Source of the DNA: Pseudomonas sp. | Lineage (GTDB): Bacteria > Pseudomonadota > Gammaproteobacteria > Pseudomonadales > Pseudomonadaceae | Length of the DNA: 64,000 nucleotides | Assembly: GCF_017744435.1 (NCBI RefSeq) | Contig: NZ_JAGIBG010000007.1 | Coordinates: 79,468 to 143,467 of the forward strand | Direction: 5' to 3' | Shown: positions 18,350-26,437 of the stretch, one piece after another | Position numbering within the stretch: the stretch's first letter is position 1 | Layout of the letters: each line of letters begins with the position of its first letter | Notes under the pieces: model-generated | The model's database searches: none | Told to the model about the DNA's origin: nothing | What the model saw: only the letters and a program-made list of their open reading frames with translations | Translations under genes and position numbers: made by a program

Positions 18350-19252
18350 TCATGTCGGCGCACCCGCACTCCGGAGTGCATCCAGAACCACCTTGAATGC
18401 AGCTGTTTGCTGCCGGCGTGTCGGGTAATAGAGATGGTAGCCAGGGAACATTTCCGACCACTCACCCAACACCTCCTCAAGCGCGCCGCTGCTGATGTAT
18501 GCCTGCACATGGGCATCGGTCACCTGGGCCAGCCCTGCCCCGGCAAGGCAGGCGTCGAGAATCTGCAGCGAACTGTTCATGATCAGGGGCCCTTGTACTC
18601 GGACACGGAACTCGTTGCCATCGCAGGTGAACTCCCAGGGGTAAAGACCTCCGTGCGTAGGCAAACGCAGGTTGATGCAGCGGTGGGTCATCAGCTCTTC
18701 AGGCCGCTGGGGTACGCCGTATCGCCTCAGGTAGGCAGGTGACGCGACGGTCACCATGCGCATGGGTGGCCCAATGGGTACCGCTACCATGTCGGCATCG
18801 ATGATGCCGCCCAGTCGCACGCCCGCGTCGAAACGCTCGGCAACGATGTCCGTCAGGCCGTAGTCGGTCACCAACTCGATCGTGATGTCTGGATAGGACT
18901 CGATTACTGACTGCAGCTTGGGCCAAATCACGTTGCGGGCGGCGAATTCGTCAGCGGTAATGCGCACCGTACCTGACGGGTGTTGGCCGAATTCCGTCAG
19001 CGCGCCCAGGCACCCGTCAATCTGATCCAACAGCGGCGCGATCTCTTGCAGCAGCCGCTCCCCCGCTTCGGTTCTGGTGACGCTTCGGGTGGTGCGCGTG
19101 AGTAGCCGCACCCCGAGGCGTTCCTCCAGACCCCGAATTATCTGGCTGACGGCCGATGGTGAGACCCCCAGATGCGCCGCTGCCCGGGTGAAATTACGCT
19201 CCCTGGCCACGGCCACGAAAACCGCCAGATCGCTCAAGTTGTCTGCCTTCAT
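18350..19252 (-). CDS. LysR-family transcriptional regulator
   Basis: 300 residues from the ATG at 19252 (MKADNLSDLAVFVAV). A TTG six codons earlier is less likely. N-terminal winged HTH (ERNFTRAAAHLGVSPSAVSQIIRGLEERLG) and a LysR effector-binding domain (about 90-295, TVRITADEFAAR). Divergent from the cupin/AhpD-like pair with a 104-bp spacer that carries ATTCGAAT (19294-19301). It probably regulates that pair. Inducer unknown. Confidence 0.9.
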   Translation of the reverse strand: MKADNLSDLAVFVAVARERNFTRAAAHLGVSPSAVSQIIRGLEERLGVRLLTRTTRSVTRTEAGERLLQEIAPLLDQIDGCLGALTEFGQHPSGTVRITADEFAARNVIWPKLQSVIESYPDITIELVTDYGLTDIVAERFDAGVRLGGIIDADMVAVPIGPPMRMVTVASPAYLRRYGVPQRPEELMTHRCINLRLPTHGGLYPWEFTCDGNEFRVRVQGPLIMNSSLQILDACLAGAGLAQVTDAHVQAYISSGALEEVLGEWSEMFPGYHLYYPTRRQQTAAFKVVLDALRSAGAPT

Positions 19253-19356
19253 TATTAAGCCCAGCTTCAAACCGATTTCTGGATTTTGCCAATATTCGAA
19301 TTAAAACGCGGTGAGTACAGTTCTCTCAAGCCGATTTTCGAGAGGTTTTAAACACC

Positions 19357-19800
19357 ATGACTGATAACAACCTTCCCTGCGCTGATATGCAGATTCACCG
19401 CGCAGGTTCAGCCAAAGCCATCCAGGGGCCTGCCGAATGGTTCACGGGACGGGTACGCATCGATCGTGTCTTCACAGCCCCTGCCCCTGCACGGGTTGGT
19501 GTTGCGGTGGTGAACTTCGAGCCGGGGGCTCGTACACACTGGCACACCCATCCTCTGGGCCAGGCCTTGCTCGTCACCGATGGCGTAGGCTGGACGCAGT
19601 GCGAGGACGGGCCGAAGACCGAGATCCGGACGGGCGACCTGATCTGGTGCAACTGTGGCCGACGTCACTGGCATGGCGCGACCGACACCACCGCCATGCA
19701 GCATGTCGCGATCAATGAGTCTCTGAATGGCAAGGCCGTGGACTGGCTGGAGCCCGTCACTGATGACGCCTATTTGAGCGGCCCAGCCAAAAGAGACTGA
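19357..19800 (+). CDS. Cupin-domain protein
   Basis: 147 residues. A single cupin barrel with motif 1 visible as PGARTHWHTHPLGQALLVTDG (His triad plus Gln in place of Glu) and motif 2 as GDLIWCNCGRRHWHG. The metal-binding residues look intact, so it may be a small dioxygenase- or isomerase-like enzyme. Four bases separate it from the next AhpD-like gene, so the two are co-translated. Similar cupin plus carboxymuconolactone decarboxylase pairs occur in many proteobacteria with LysR regulators. Substrate unknown. Confidence 0.85.
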   Translation: MTDNNLPCADMQIHRAGSAKAIQGPAEWFTGRVRIDRVFTAPAPARVGVAVVNFEPGARTHWHTHPLGQALLVTDGVGWTQCEDGPKTEIRTGDLIWCNCGRRHWHGATDTTAMQHVAINESLNGKAVDWLEPVTDDAYLSGPAKRD

Positions 19801-19804
19801 GCCG

Positions 19805-20596
19805 ATGAACCACGTGCTCAGTAACTGGGGGCAAGTCGCCATGGCGATCACATTCATGATTGGACTGGGTACTGCGGATACGGCCTGGTCTGACGCTATC
19901 GGAACGGAAAATTCAATGACCTCATCATTTTCGCACCCATTGAGTTCTACCTCGCTCAGCGAGCAACAACAGGCTGTTGTCGTCCTGGCCGCACTTGCCG
20001 CGGCTGGCGACATGCCGCGCTTGAATACCGCTCTGGACAAGGCCTTGGAGACGGGCCTGACAGTCAGCGAACTGCGCGAAGTGCTCGTCCAGCTCTATGC
20101 CTACGCCGGCTTTCCTCGCTCTCTCAATGCGCTGACGGAACTGATGCGAGTACTGGAAGCCCGCAAACAGCGTGGCATCACTGACGATCCAGGTCGCGAG
20201 CCTGCCCGTCCAATACCACAAGGCGACGCCTTGCTGGCTGCAGGCACAGCCAATCAGACGAAGCTATCGGGGTCGAGGGTTGAAGGGCCTTTGTTCGACT
20301 TCGCGCCAATTGCCAATCAGTATCTGCGCGCCCATTTGTTTGGCGAAATCTTCGAGCGGGACAACCTGGATTGGCAAACCCGAGAACTGGCGACGGTGGG
20401 TATGCTATCCGCGCTGATTGGGGTGGAGCCGCAGCTTCAGGCACACATGCGAATCAGTATGAATACCGGGATCACGCAGGCGCAGCTTGAGCGGTTTTGC
20501 CAAATTCTGAAGGTGGGCGTCGACGAACACACAGGCAGTCGAGCAACGAGCGCCTTGGAGAGGCACCTGGCGAACATGGCTAGCCCCTCCCGCTAG
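19805..20596 (+). CDS. Two-domain carboxymuconolactone decarboxylase-family protein with signal-like N-terminus
   Basis: 263 residues. A hydrophobic N-terminal stretch (AMAITFMIGLGTADTAWSDA) suggests export. Two CMD-like halves follow: about 50-115 (VVVLAALAAAGDM...LREVLVQLYAYAGFPRSLNAL) and about 165-255 (LDWQTRELATVGMLSALIG). No CxxC is present, so it is not a thiol peroxidase of the AhpD kind. Four bases downstream of the cupin. The stop overlaps the stop of the convergent MFS gene by four bases. Function unknown. Confidence 0.83.
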   Translation: MNHVLSNWGQVAMAITFMIGLGTADTAWSDAIGTENSMTSSFSHPLSSTSLSEQQQAVVVLAALAAAGDMPRLNTALDKALETGLTVSELREVLVQLYAYAGFPRSLNALTELMRVLEARKQRGITDDPGREPARPIPQGDALLAAGTANQTKLSGSRVEGPLFDFAPIANQYLRAHLFGEIFERDNLDWQTRELATVGMLSALIGVEPQLQAHMRISMNTGITQAQLERFCQILKVGVDEHTGSRATSALERHLANMASPSR

Positions 20597-21768
20597 CCTC
20601 GCCTTACCCTGCTGGTCAAAGCAGTTGCGCCCAGCAGCATCAGCCCGCTGGCAATGAATGTCGCCTGATAACCAACGTGGTCATAAAGCATCCCGCCAAA
20701 CGTTGCGCCCGTCGTGATCGCCAGCTGTATCACAGCGACCATCAAGCCGCCTCCGGCCTCGGCATCCTCGGGCAAGATCCTGGCCAGCCAGGTGAACCAT
20801 CCCACTGGCGCACAGGTGGAAATCAAGCCCCAGGCCCCCAATAGAACCGCCGTTGGAATGATCCAGGTGCCCATTGCGACGACCGCGAAGGCTAACAAGG
20901 CCATGAGCAGTGGAATGCCGAGCAGCACCCTGAATAGGTGCCGGCTGACAAGCGACCCCACCCACATCGTGCCCAGCAAGCCCGCAACACCGATGATCAG
21001 CAGCACAAGCGAGAGCGTTGAGGCATCGACAAGCGTAACCGTTTCCAGAAACGGTCGTAGATAGGTGAACAGCGTGAACTGCCCCATGAACAGTAGTGCT
21101 ACTGCTGCCATGCCAAGCGCGACCTTGCTGTCCTTCACCAGGCGCAAGGCCTCGGTCGCTCCGACGGAGCTACGTTCGCTCGGCATCTTTGGCAAAGTGA
21201 ACGCCTGCCAGATCAACGCCATGGCAGCCAAAGGCACAACGCAGACGAATGCCCCTCTCCAGCCGATGATACCTCCCAGGTAACTTCCGACCGGGGCAGC
21301 AATGGCGGTGGCCAAGGCAGTGCCACCTTGCATGAGCGCAATGGCTTTGGGAACGAGCGCTTCAGGCGCAATCCTCATCATGACGGCAGTGGACATCGAC
21401 CAGTAACCACCAATGGCGATCCCGAGCACGGCGCGGCCCACCATCAAGGTAAGGTAGTCCGGAGCAAACGCTACCATTGCACCGGATAAGATCATCAAGG
21501 CGGTCGTGACCAACAGTACAGGCTTGCGGTCGATGCCTTGAGTCAGGCTGGCGAGTAGAAGGCTGGTGACTACGGCAAACAAGCCCGAGATGGCAATGGC
21601 TTGCCCGGCCTGGCCTTCAGTCAGTGACAAATCAGAGGCAATCGGCGTGAGCAGGCTCACAGGTAGAAATTCAGACGCCACCAGGGCGAACGCACACAGC
21701 GACATCGCCAGGACTGCGCTCCAGACCCGGCGATTGGATTTAGGCAGCGTTAGGGTTGAACTCGTCAT
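20593..21768 (-). CDS. MFS transporter, DHA1 family
   Basis: 391 residues, 12 hydrophobic segments, with the MFS loop motif near TQGIDRKPVLL and FLPVSLLTPIASDLSLTEG in helix 1-loop as in sugar/drug efflux AraJ/NepI-like proteins. Inner membrane. Proton-driven efflux of a small molecule is the family role. It lies 81 bp downstream of the secreted hydrolase gene in the same direction, with a hairpin between, so co-transcription is possible but partial. Confidence 0.88.
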   Translation of the reverse strand: MTSSTLTLPKSNRRVWSAVLAMSLCAFALVASEFLPVSLLTPIASDLSLTEGQAGQAIAISGLFAVVTSLLLASLTQGIDRKPVLLVTTALMILSGAMVAFAPDYLTLMVGRAVLGIAIGGYWSMSTAVMMRIAPEALVPKAIALMQGGTALATAIAAPVGSYLGGIIGWRGAFVCVVPLAAMALIWQAFTLPKMPSERSSVGATEALRLVKDSKVALGMAAVALLFMGQFTLFTYLRPFLETVTLVDASTLSLVLLIIGVAGLLGTMWVGSLVSRHLFRVLLGIPLLMALLAFAVVAMGTWIIPTAVLLGAWGLISTCAPVGWFTWLARILPEDAEAGGGLMVAVIQLAITTGATFGGMLYDHVGYQATFIASGLMLLGATALTSRVRRG

Positions 21769-21808
21769 GACAGTGCTCGATCTCCAAACTACAACGTGCG
21801 CATGGCTG

Positions 21809-21833
21809 GGCCCAGCCCGTTAGGGGCTGAGCC
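21809..21833 (-). terminator. Stable hairpin between hydrolase and MFS gene
   Basis: On the minus strand GGCTCAGCCC-ctaac-GGGCTGGGCC pairs over ten positions, with one G-T wobble. It follows the secreted hydrolase stop by about 16 bases. No T-tract, so it could attenuate rather than fully stop transcription into the MFS gene. Confidence 0.4.
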
Positions 21834-21849
21834 GATGCCTGAGCGGCAG

Positions 21850-22878
21850 TTACTTGAGGCTTTCGCGGAAGAAAGCGGCCAGCTTGCCGAAGGGGATCAA
21901 CGCGACACGATCATAAAGATCGACATGGCCGGCGCCGGGCACGATCATCAGTTCCTTCGGCTGACCTGCCAGGCGATAGGCCTCTTCACTGAACTCTCGG
22001 GAATGGGCATGTTCTCCCGCGATGAACAGCATCGGACGTGGCGAGATCGTCTCGATGTCATTGAAGGGATAGAAGTTCATGAACCTGACGTTGCTGGTCA
22101 GCGTTGGATGAGTCGTCATCGAGGGCGACGTGCCCTTGGGCGTAAACTCACCCCGAGGCGTGCGGTAGAAGTCGAAAAACTCTCGTTCGATGGCATTGGA
22201 GCTCCCGGTCAGTTTCTCGACCGTGCCGCTGGTGTATTGCGTTTCTCCTCCCGCGTACTCGACATCGCGCTGAGCAGCCGCTGCGGCAATGGCCTGCTTG
22301 CGCTGCTCGACTGTCACGCCATGCTTGAGGCCGTTACGGTTGGCAGCGCCCATGTCGTACATGCTGACAGTGGCGACCGCTTTCATTCGAGGGTCGATCT
22401 TCGCCGCGCTGATGACGAAGCTGCCGCTGCCACAGATGCCCAGTACACCGATCCGGTTGCGATCAACCATTCCTTGGGCGCCAAGAAAATCGGCCGCCGC
22501 ACTGAAGTCTTCGGCGTAGATGTCCGGCGCAACCAGATTGCGCGGGCGGCCATCGCTTTCACCCCAGAACGACAGGTCGATTGCCAAGGTCACAAAGCCC
22601 TGCTCCGCCAGCTTCTGCGCATAGAGGTTCGAACTTTGTTCCTTCACCGCCCCCATTGGGTGGCCGACGATGATGGCCGGGTAGCGGGTGCCGGGCTTCA
22701 GGTTTTCAGGAACAAAGAGGTTGCCAACCGTAGTCATCTGAAACTGATTTTTGAAGGCCACCCGTTCGGACGAAACCTGTTCGCTCTTGTAGAAATTGTT
22801 GGCGCCATGGGACATGTCGGCAGCTCCGGCTGAAAGTGAACTGGCCATCAAGGCAAACGCTAAGATCAAGGACTTCAT
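21850..22878 (-). CDS. Secreted alpha/beta hydrolase, dienelactone-hydrolase-like
   Basis: 342 residues from the ATG at 22878, with a Sec signal peptide ending near AGAAD (residue 21). The open frame continues far upstream but without family similarity. Alpha/beta hydrolase fold: oxyanion region VGHPMGAVKEQSS, nucleophile elbow LGICGSGSF with Cys149 as nucleophile, as in dienelactone hydrolases, and a late His in PGAGHVDLYD. Expected in the periplasm. Divergent from an AraC regulator (222-bp spacer) that probably controls it. Confidence 0.87.
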   Translation of the reverse strand: MKSLILAFALMASSLSAGAADMSHGANNFYKSEQVSSERVAFKNQFQMTTVGNLFVPENLKPGTRYPAIIVGHPMGAVKEQSSNLYAQKLAEQGFVTLAIDLSFWGESDGRPRNLVAPDIYAEDFSAAADFLGAQGMVDRNRIGVLGICGSGSFVISAAKIDPRMKAVATVSMYDMGAANRNGLKHGVTVEQRKQAIAAAAAQRDVEYAGGETQYTSGTVEKLTGSSNAIEREFFDFYRTPRGEFTPKGTSPSMTTHPTLTSNVRFMNFYPFNDIETISPRPMLFIAGEHAHSREFSEEAYRLAGQPKELMIVPGAGHVDLYDRVALIPFGKLAAFFRESLK

Positions 22879-23100
22879 GCATATCTTCCTGTCTGCTCGA
22901 AATGGATTGAGTGAGAGGTGCAGATGCCTCAACGCATCCTGGTCCCTCGACTGCCATCCATGATCGAAGGAGAAACGAGAAAAACAGTAGAGCAATCGGT
23001 TGGTTTTCTTGCCTAAACGTCCAGCCATGCTGAGTGGGCATGTACACCTGGTGCGCCACGTAGATACTGTAGGTCGACGAGATGATCGGAAGCTTTTGTC

Positions 23101-24051
23101 ATGCCCAGCCCCATTCAACCCCCTCCTTTGACTAACCCGCTGGCGACGCTGTGCAGGATCATCGGCGCCCGCGCGAACACGCCTGGAGACTTCTCGACCT
23201 GCATTCCGGGCCTGAGCGTGTATCGACGCGACGCCCCTGCCCCGCCGATCACGTGCATTGTCGAGCCGAGCATCGTGCTCGTGGTACAGGGCGCGAAAGA
23301 AATGGTCATCGGTGCACACGCCTACCCCTACGATACGACCCGTTTCCTGGTCACCTCGCTGAACATACCCGCCCATTCGGCGGTTACGGTCGCCAGCGAA
23401 ACCGCACCTTGTCTGGGTCTCGTGTTCAAGCTTGATCTGCGCACACTGGCGGAACTGATCGCGCAAGATGGTCGCCTACCGCTCAGCGAGCACACCCTCC
23501 ACACCAGCGCGGGAGTGGGTGCGTTGAGCCCAAAGCTGCTGGAGAGCTTCACCAGGCTGGTTGAACTGCTGGAAGAAACCGACGCGATACCCGTGCTCTG
23601 GCCCCTGCTGCAGCGTGAAATCCACTATCGGCTATTGCTTAGCGACCAGGCACCGCTGCTTCGCAACATCGCTTCGGTGGGGAGCAAGGGCCACCGGATT
23701 GCAAAAGCCATCGACTGGATAAAACTCAACTACTCAGCGCCGCTGCGGGTGGAGGAACTGGCTTCCCAGGTGCAAATGGGCCTTTCCACCTTCCATCAGC
23801 ACTTCCGCCAGCTCACGGCAATGAGCCCCTTGCAGTATCAGAAATGGCTGCGCTTGAACGAGGCGAAACGTTTGATGCTGAATGAAGACCTGGATGCCGC
23901 CACTGCGGCCTTCAAGGTGGGCTACGAGAGCCCTTCCCAGTTCAGCCGCGAATATGGGCGTCAGTTCGGTACGCCGCCCAAGCGCGATGTTGCCGAATTG
24001 CGCCAGGGTGCCGAGAGAAACGGAACCGCCCCGCCCAGCGCTCCGTCATGA
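23101..24051 (+). CDS. AraC-family transcriptional regulator with AraC_N domain
   Basis: 316 residues. The N-terminal AraC_N domain (PF06719 type, about 30-180) has CIVEPSIVLVVQGAKEM. C-terminal double HTH (about 200-300) with RVEELASQVQMGLSTFHQHFRQ and SPSQFSREYGRQFG. The same architecture as YqhC, which in E. coli senses aldehydes. It is divergent from the secreted hydrolase and likely activates it. Aldehyde sensing here is inference. Confidence 0.9.
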   Translation: MPSPIQPPPLTNPLATLCRIIGARANTPGDFSTCIPGLSVYRRDAPAPPITCIVEPSIVLVVQGAKEMVIGAHAYPYDTTRFLVTSLNIPAHSAVTVASETAPCLGLVFKLDLRTLAELIAQDGRLPLSEHTLHTSAGVGALSPKLLESFTRLVELLEETDAIPVLWPLLQREIHYRLLLSDQAPLLRNIASVGSKGHRIAKAIDWIKLNYSAPLRVEELASQVQMGLSTFHQHFRQLTAMSPLQYQKWLRLNEAKRLMLNEDLDAATAAFKVGYESPSQFSREYGRQFGTPPKRDVAELRQGAERNGTAPPSAPS

Positions 24052-24069
24052 AAACCCGGCTACGATTGA

Positions 24070-24310
24070 TCTAGCTTCGAATCTGGCGTCGCAACTGCCA
24101 GGCAGGTATGGAATGCGCACCAACCGCTGATTGCTGCCCGCGAAGCCGAAGGCAAAGGCCTGCTGCCGCGCCAGGACATCTTCACCTGGCAGCGCGCTCT
24201 GCTCGATTCGGTATACATGCTTGCCGTGCGCCGCCAGGACCTGGAACTCACCCGCGCCGGGCGGCCTGGGGGGAAGCCCGACGCAGCGCATTCACCACGC
24301 GGAGATTGGG
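24070..24310 (+). pseudogene. Possible remnant of a TolC-family outer-membrane factor
   Basis: There is no intact gene in this 259-bp gap. In one frame, a stop-free run of about 80 codons begins just after a stop at 24067 and reads VWNAHQPLIAAREAEGKG, LLPRQDIFTWQRALLDS and LAVRRQDLELTRAG. It has the helical, Ala/Leu/Arg-rich character of the C-terminal repeat of TolC-like proteins. It lacks a start and runs into the next gene's binding site. The assignment is by eye and weak. Confidence 0.3.
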
Positions 24311-25120
24311 ATGCCAGGCTCATACAGATTGCAATGGTTCACCGTCGGTTCGTTGCTCGCGCTTGCACAAGCCGCACAGGCCGAACACAGCGCCGACGAG
24401 CTTGCCAAACAACTGGCCAACCCGATCGCGGCCTTGATCAGCGTGCCGTTCCAGTACAACTACGATGAAAACATCGGCCCTGATGACAAGGGTTCGCGCC
24501 ATACGCTCAATATCCAGCCCGTGATTCCCATGGACCTGAATCAGGACTGGAACCTGATCTCGCGCACCATCCTGCCGGTGATCGATCAGACCGACATCGC
24601 CCCGGGCTCGGGCAACCAGTCCGGCCTGGGCGATACCCTGCAAAGCCTGTTCTTCTCGCCCAAGGCGCCCACAGACAGCGGCTGGATCTGGGGCGCCGGC
24701 CCGGTGTTCCTGCTGCCTACCGCCACCGACGAGCTGCTTGGTGGCGAGAAATGGGGCGTGGGGCCGACCGCCGTGGCGCTGAAACAGACCGGCCACTGGA
24801 CCTATGGCGCCTTGGTCAACCATGTCGAAGGGGTGGCGGGCGATCACAACCGCGAAGACGTGCGCTCGACCTTCCTGCAGCCATTCATGGCCTATGGGCT
24901 GGGCAAGGGCGTCACCCTGGGGCTGAACACCGAGTCCACCTACGACTGGAAGGCCCACGAAGGCGCGGTACCGATCAACCTGCAATTGAACAAGGTCACC
25001 CAGATCGCCGGGCAGATGGTGCAGTTTGGCGCGGGTGTGCGCTATTGGGCGGAAAGTACCGATACCGGGCCCGAAGGCTGGGCACTGCGGTTGAACCTGG
25101 TGTTGCTCTATCCACGATAA
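24311..25120 (+). CDS. Outer-membrane beta-barrel protein, transporter-like
   Basis: 269 residues from the ATG at 24311 with GGAGA upstream. Sec signal peptide (cleaved after AAQA, about residue 22). The mature part shows alternating beta strands (LNIQPVIPMDL, NLISRTILPVID, SGWIWGAGPVFLLPT) and a C-terminal strand ending in Arg. It resembles the uncharacterized MetA-pathway-of-phenol-degradation/neuromedin-U-annotated outer-membrane family. It lies 18 bp upstream of a FadL-type gene and is probably co-transcribed. Substrate unknown. Confidence 0.78.
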   Translation: MPGSYRLQWFTVGSLLALAQAAQAEHSADELAKQLANPIAALISVPFQYNYDENIGPDDKGSRHTLNIQPVIPMDLNQDWNLISRTILPVIDQTDIAPGSGNQSGLGDTLQSLFFSPKAPTDSGWIWGAGPVFLLPTATDELLGGEKWGVGPTAVALKQTGHWTYGALVNHVEGVAGDHNREDVRSTFLQPFMAYGLGKGVTLGLNTESTYDWKAHEGAVPINLQLNKVTQIAGQMVQFGAGVRYWAESTDTGPEGWALRLNLVLLYPR

Positions 25121-25138
25121 ACGTGCGAGGACGCATTG

Positions 25139-26437
25139 ATGAAACGACCTGTTACCCTGCCTGCTCACAGGCTGTACTCGTTTTTGCTTTGTGGTGCCGT
25201 CTGCAGCGGCAACGCCTGGGCCGGTGGTATCTCCATCTACGAGGCCGGCCAGGAAGGCAATGGCCTGGCCAATGCCGGTGCCGCCGCGCTCGCTACCGAC
25301 CCCAGCGTGCTCATGAGCAACCCTGCAGGGATCACCCAGCTTGCGGGGACACAGATCAGCGCCAACGCCCAGGTGATTCTGGGTGACATCCGGTTTTCCC
25401 GGGGCAGCGCCAATCAGTTCGACGGCAACGAGGGCGGCAATGCGCTGCAGTACCTGCCGGGCGCCAGCCTGTTCATCAGCCACCAGATCGACGACCGCGC
25501 GGCCATCGGTTTCGGCATGTACGGCAACTTCGGCCTGGCACTGGACTACGACGATGACTGGGCCGGGCGCTATTTCTCCCAGGAAGCGGCGGTGATCGGC
25601 GTTTCCTTGCAACCGACCATCGCCTACAAGTTCACCGACGACCTCTCGTTCGGCATCAGCCCGCGCATCATGTACGGCTACTACCGCACCGAAATGGCGA
25701 TCAACAACAACCTGCTCGGCCTTGCCGACCGGCCCGATGGCCAGCTCGAGTACAAGGACACCGATGTCGGTGTGGGCGTCAACCTCGGTGTGCACTACCG
25801 CGTTTCGCCTGCCACCCAGGTGGGCCTGGCCTACACCAGCAAGGTCAAGCTGGAATTCGAAGACAAACCGCACGTGCGCAATGTCAGCAACCCGCTGCTC
25901 AATGCTGCGTTGCGGCGCCTGGACGTCGATTCGCTGGAACTGGACATGAACGTGCCGCAAACGGTGCTGCTGAGCATTGCCCATGACCTCGACCCACAAT
26001 GGAAGCTGCTGGCCAGCCTCGGCTGGCAGGACTGGAGCGAGTTCGGCGATATTGGCGTGGAGGTCGACACCGATGCCGCGGGTAATGTCAGCCGCAGCGT
26101 CAACCGCAAGTACAAGGACACCTGGCATGCCTCGGTGGGTGCCCAGTACCAGGCCACCCCGCGCCTGCGCTGGAGTGCCGGCGTGGGCTACGACAGTTCG
26201 GCCGTGGACGACAGCGACCGCACCGTCGACAACCCGATGGGCGAAGCCTGGCGCCTGGCGGCCGGGGTCAACTACCAACTGCAGGAAGGGCTCGACGTGC
26301 ACATGGCCTACACCCTGGTCTGGCTGGGTGACATGGATGTCGACCAGACCAAGGCGCGCTCGGGCGATACTCTCTCGGGCACCTACCGCAACGCCGCCCT
26401 GCATATTCTTGGCGGCGGTGCGACCTGGCGGTTCTGA
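25139..26437 (+). CDS. OmpP1/FadL/TodX-family outer-membrane transporter
   Basis: 432 residues from the ATG at 25139 (GAGG eight bases upstream). Signal peptide to about AWAGG, then the FadL hatch signature GGISIYEAGQEGNGLANAG and DPSVLMSNPAGIT, followed by a 14-strand barrel and a terminal aromatic residue (TWRF). Family role: passage of hydrophobic molecules such as fatty acids or aromatics across the outer membrane. Its stop abuts the stop of the convergent spermidine-synthase-like gene with no spacer, and no terminator is visible. Confidence 0.92.
   Translation: MKRPVTLPAHRLYSFLLCGAVCSGNAWAGGISIYEAGQEGNGLANAGAAALATDPSVLMSNPAGITQLAGTQISANAQVILGDIRFSRGSANQFDGNEGGNALQYLPGASLFISHQIDDRAAIGFGMYGNFGLALDYDDDWAGRYFSQEAAVIGVSLQPTIAYKFTDDLSFGISPRIMYGYYRTEMAINNNLLGLADRPDGQLEYKDTDVGVGVNLGVHYRVSPATQVGLAYTSKVKLEFEDKPHVRNVSNPLLNAALRRLDVDSLELDMNVPQTVLLSIAHDLDPQWKLLASLGWQDWSEFGDIGVEVDTDAAGNVSRSVNRKYKDTWHASVGAQYQATPRLRWSAGVGYDSSAVDDSDRTVDNPMGEAWRLAAGVNYQLQEGLDVHMAYTLVWLGDMDVDQTKARSGDTLSGTYRNAALHILGGGATWRF

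Noticed and set aside
24320..26404. 694-codon open frame on the minus strand opposite the two outer-membrane genes
   Set aside because: It is the antisense shadow of the outer-membrane protein and FadL-type genes in a GC-rich genome. The product is rich in Gln, His, Val and Arg with no domain and no plausible start, while the plus-strand genes have signal peptides and family motifs.
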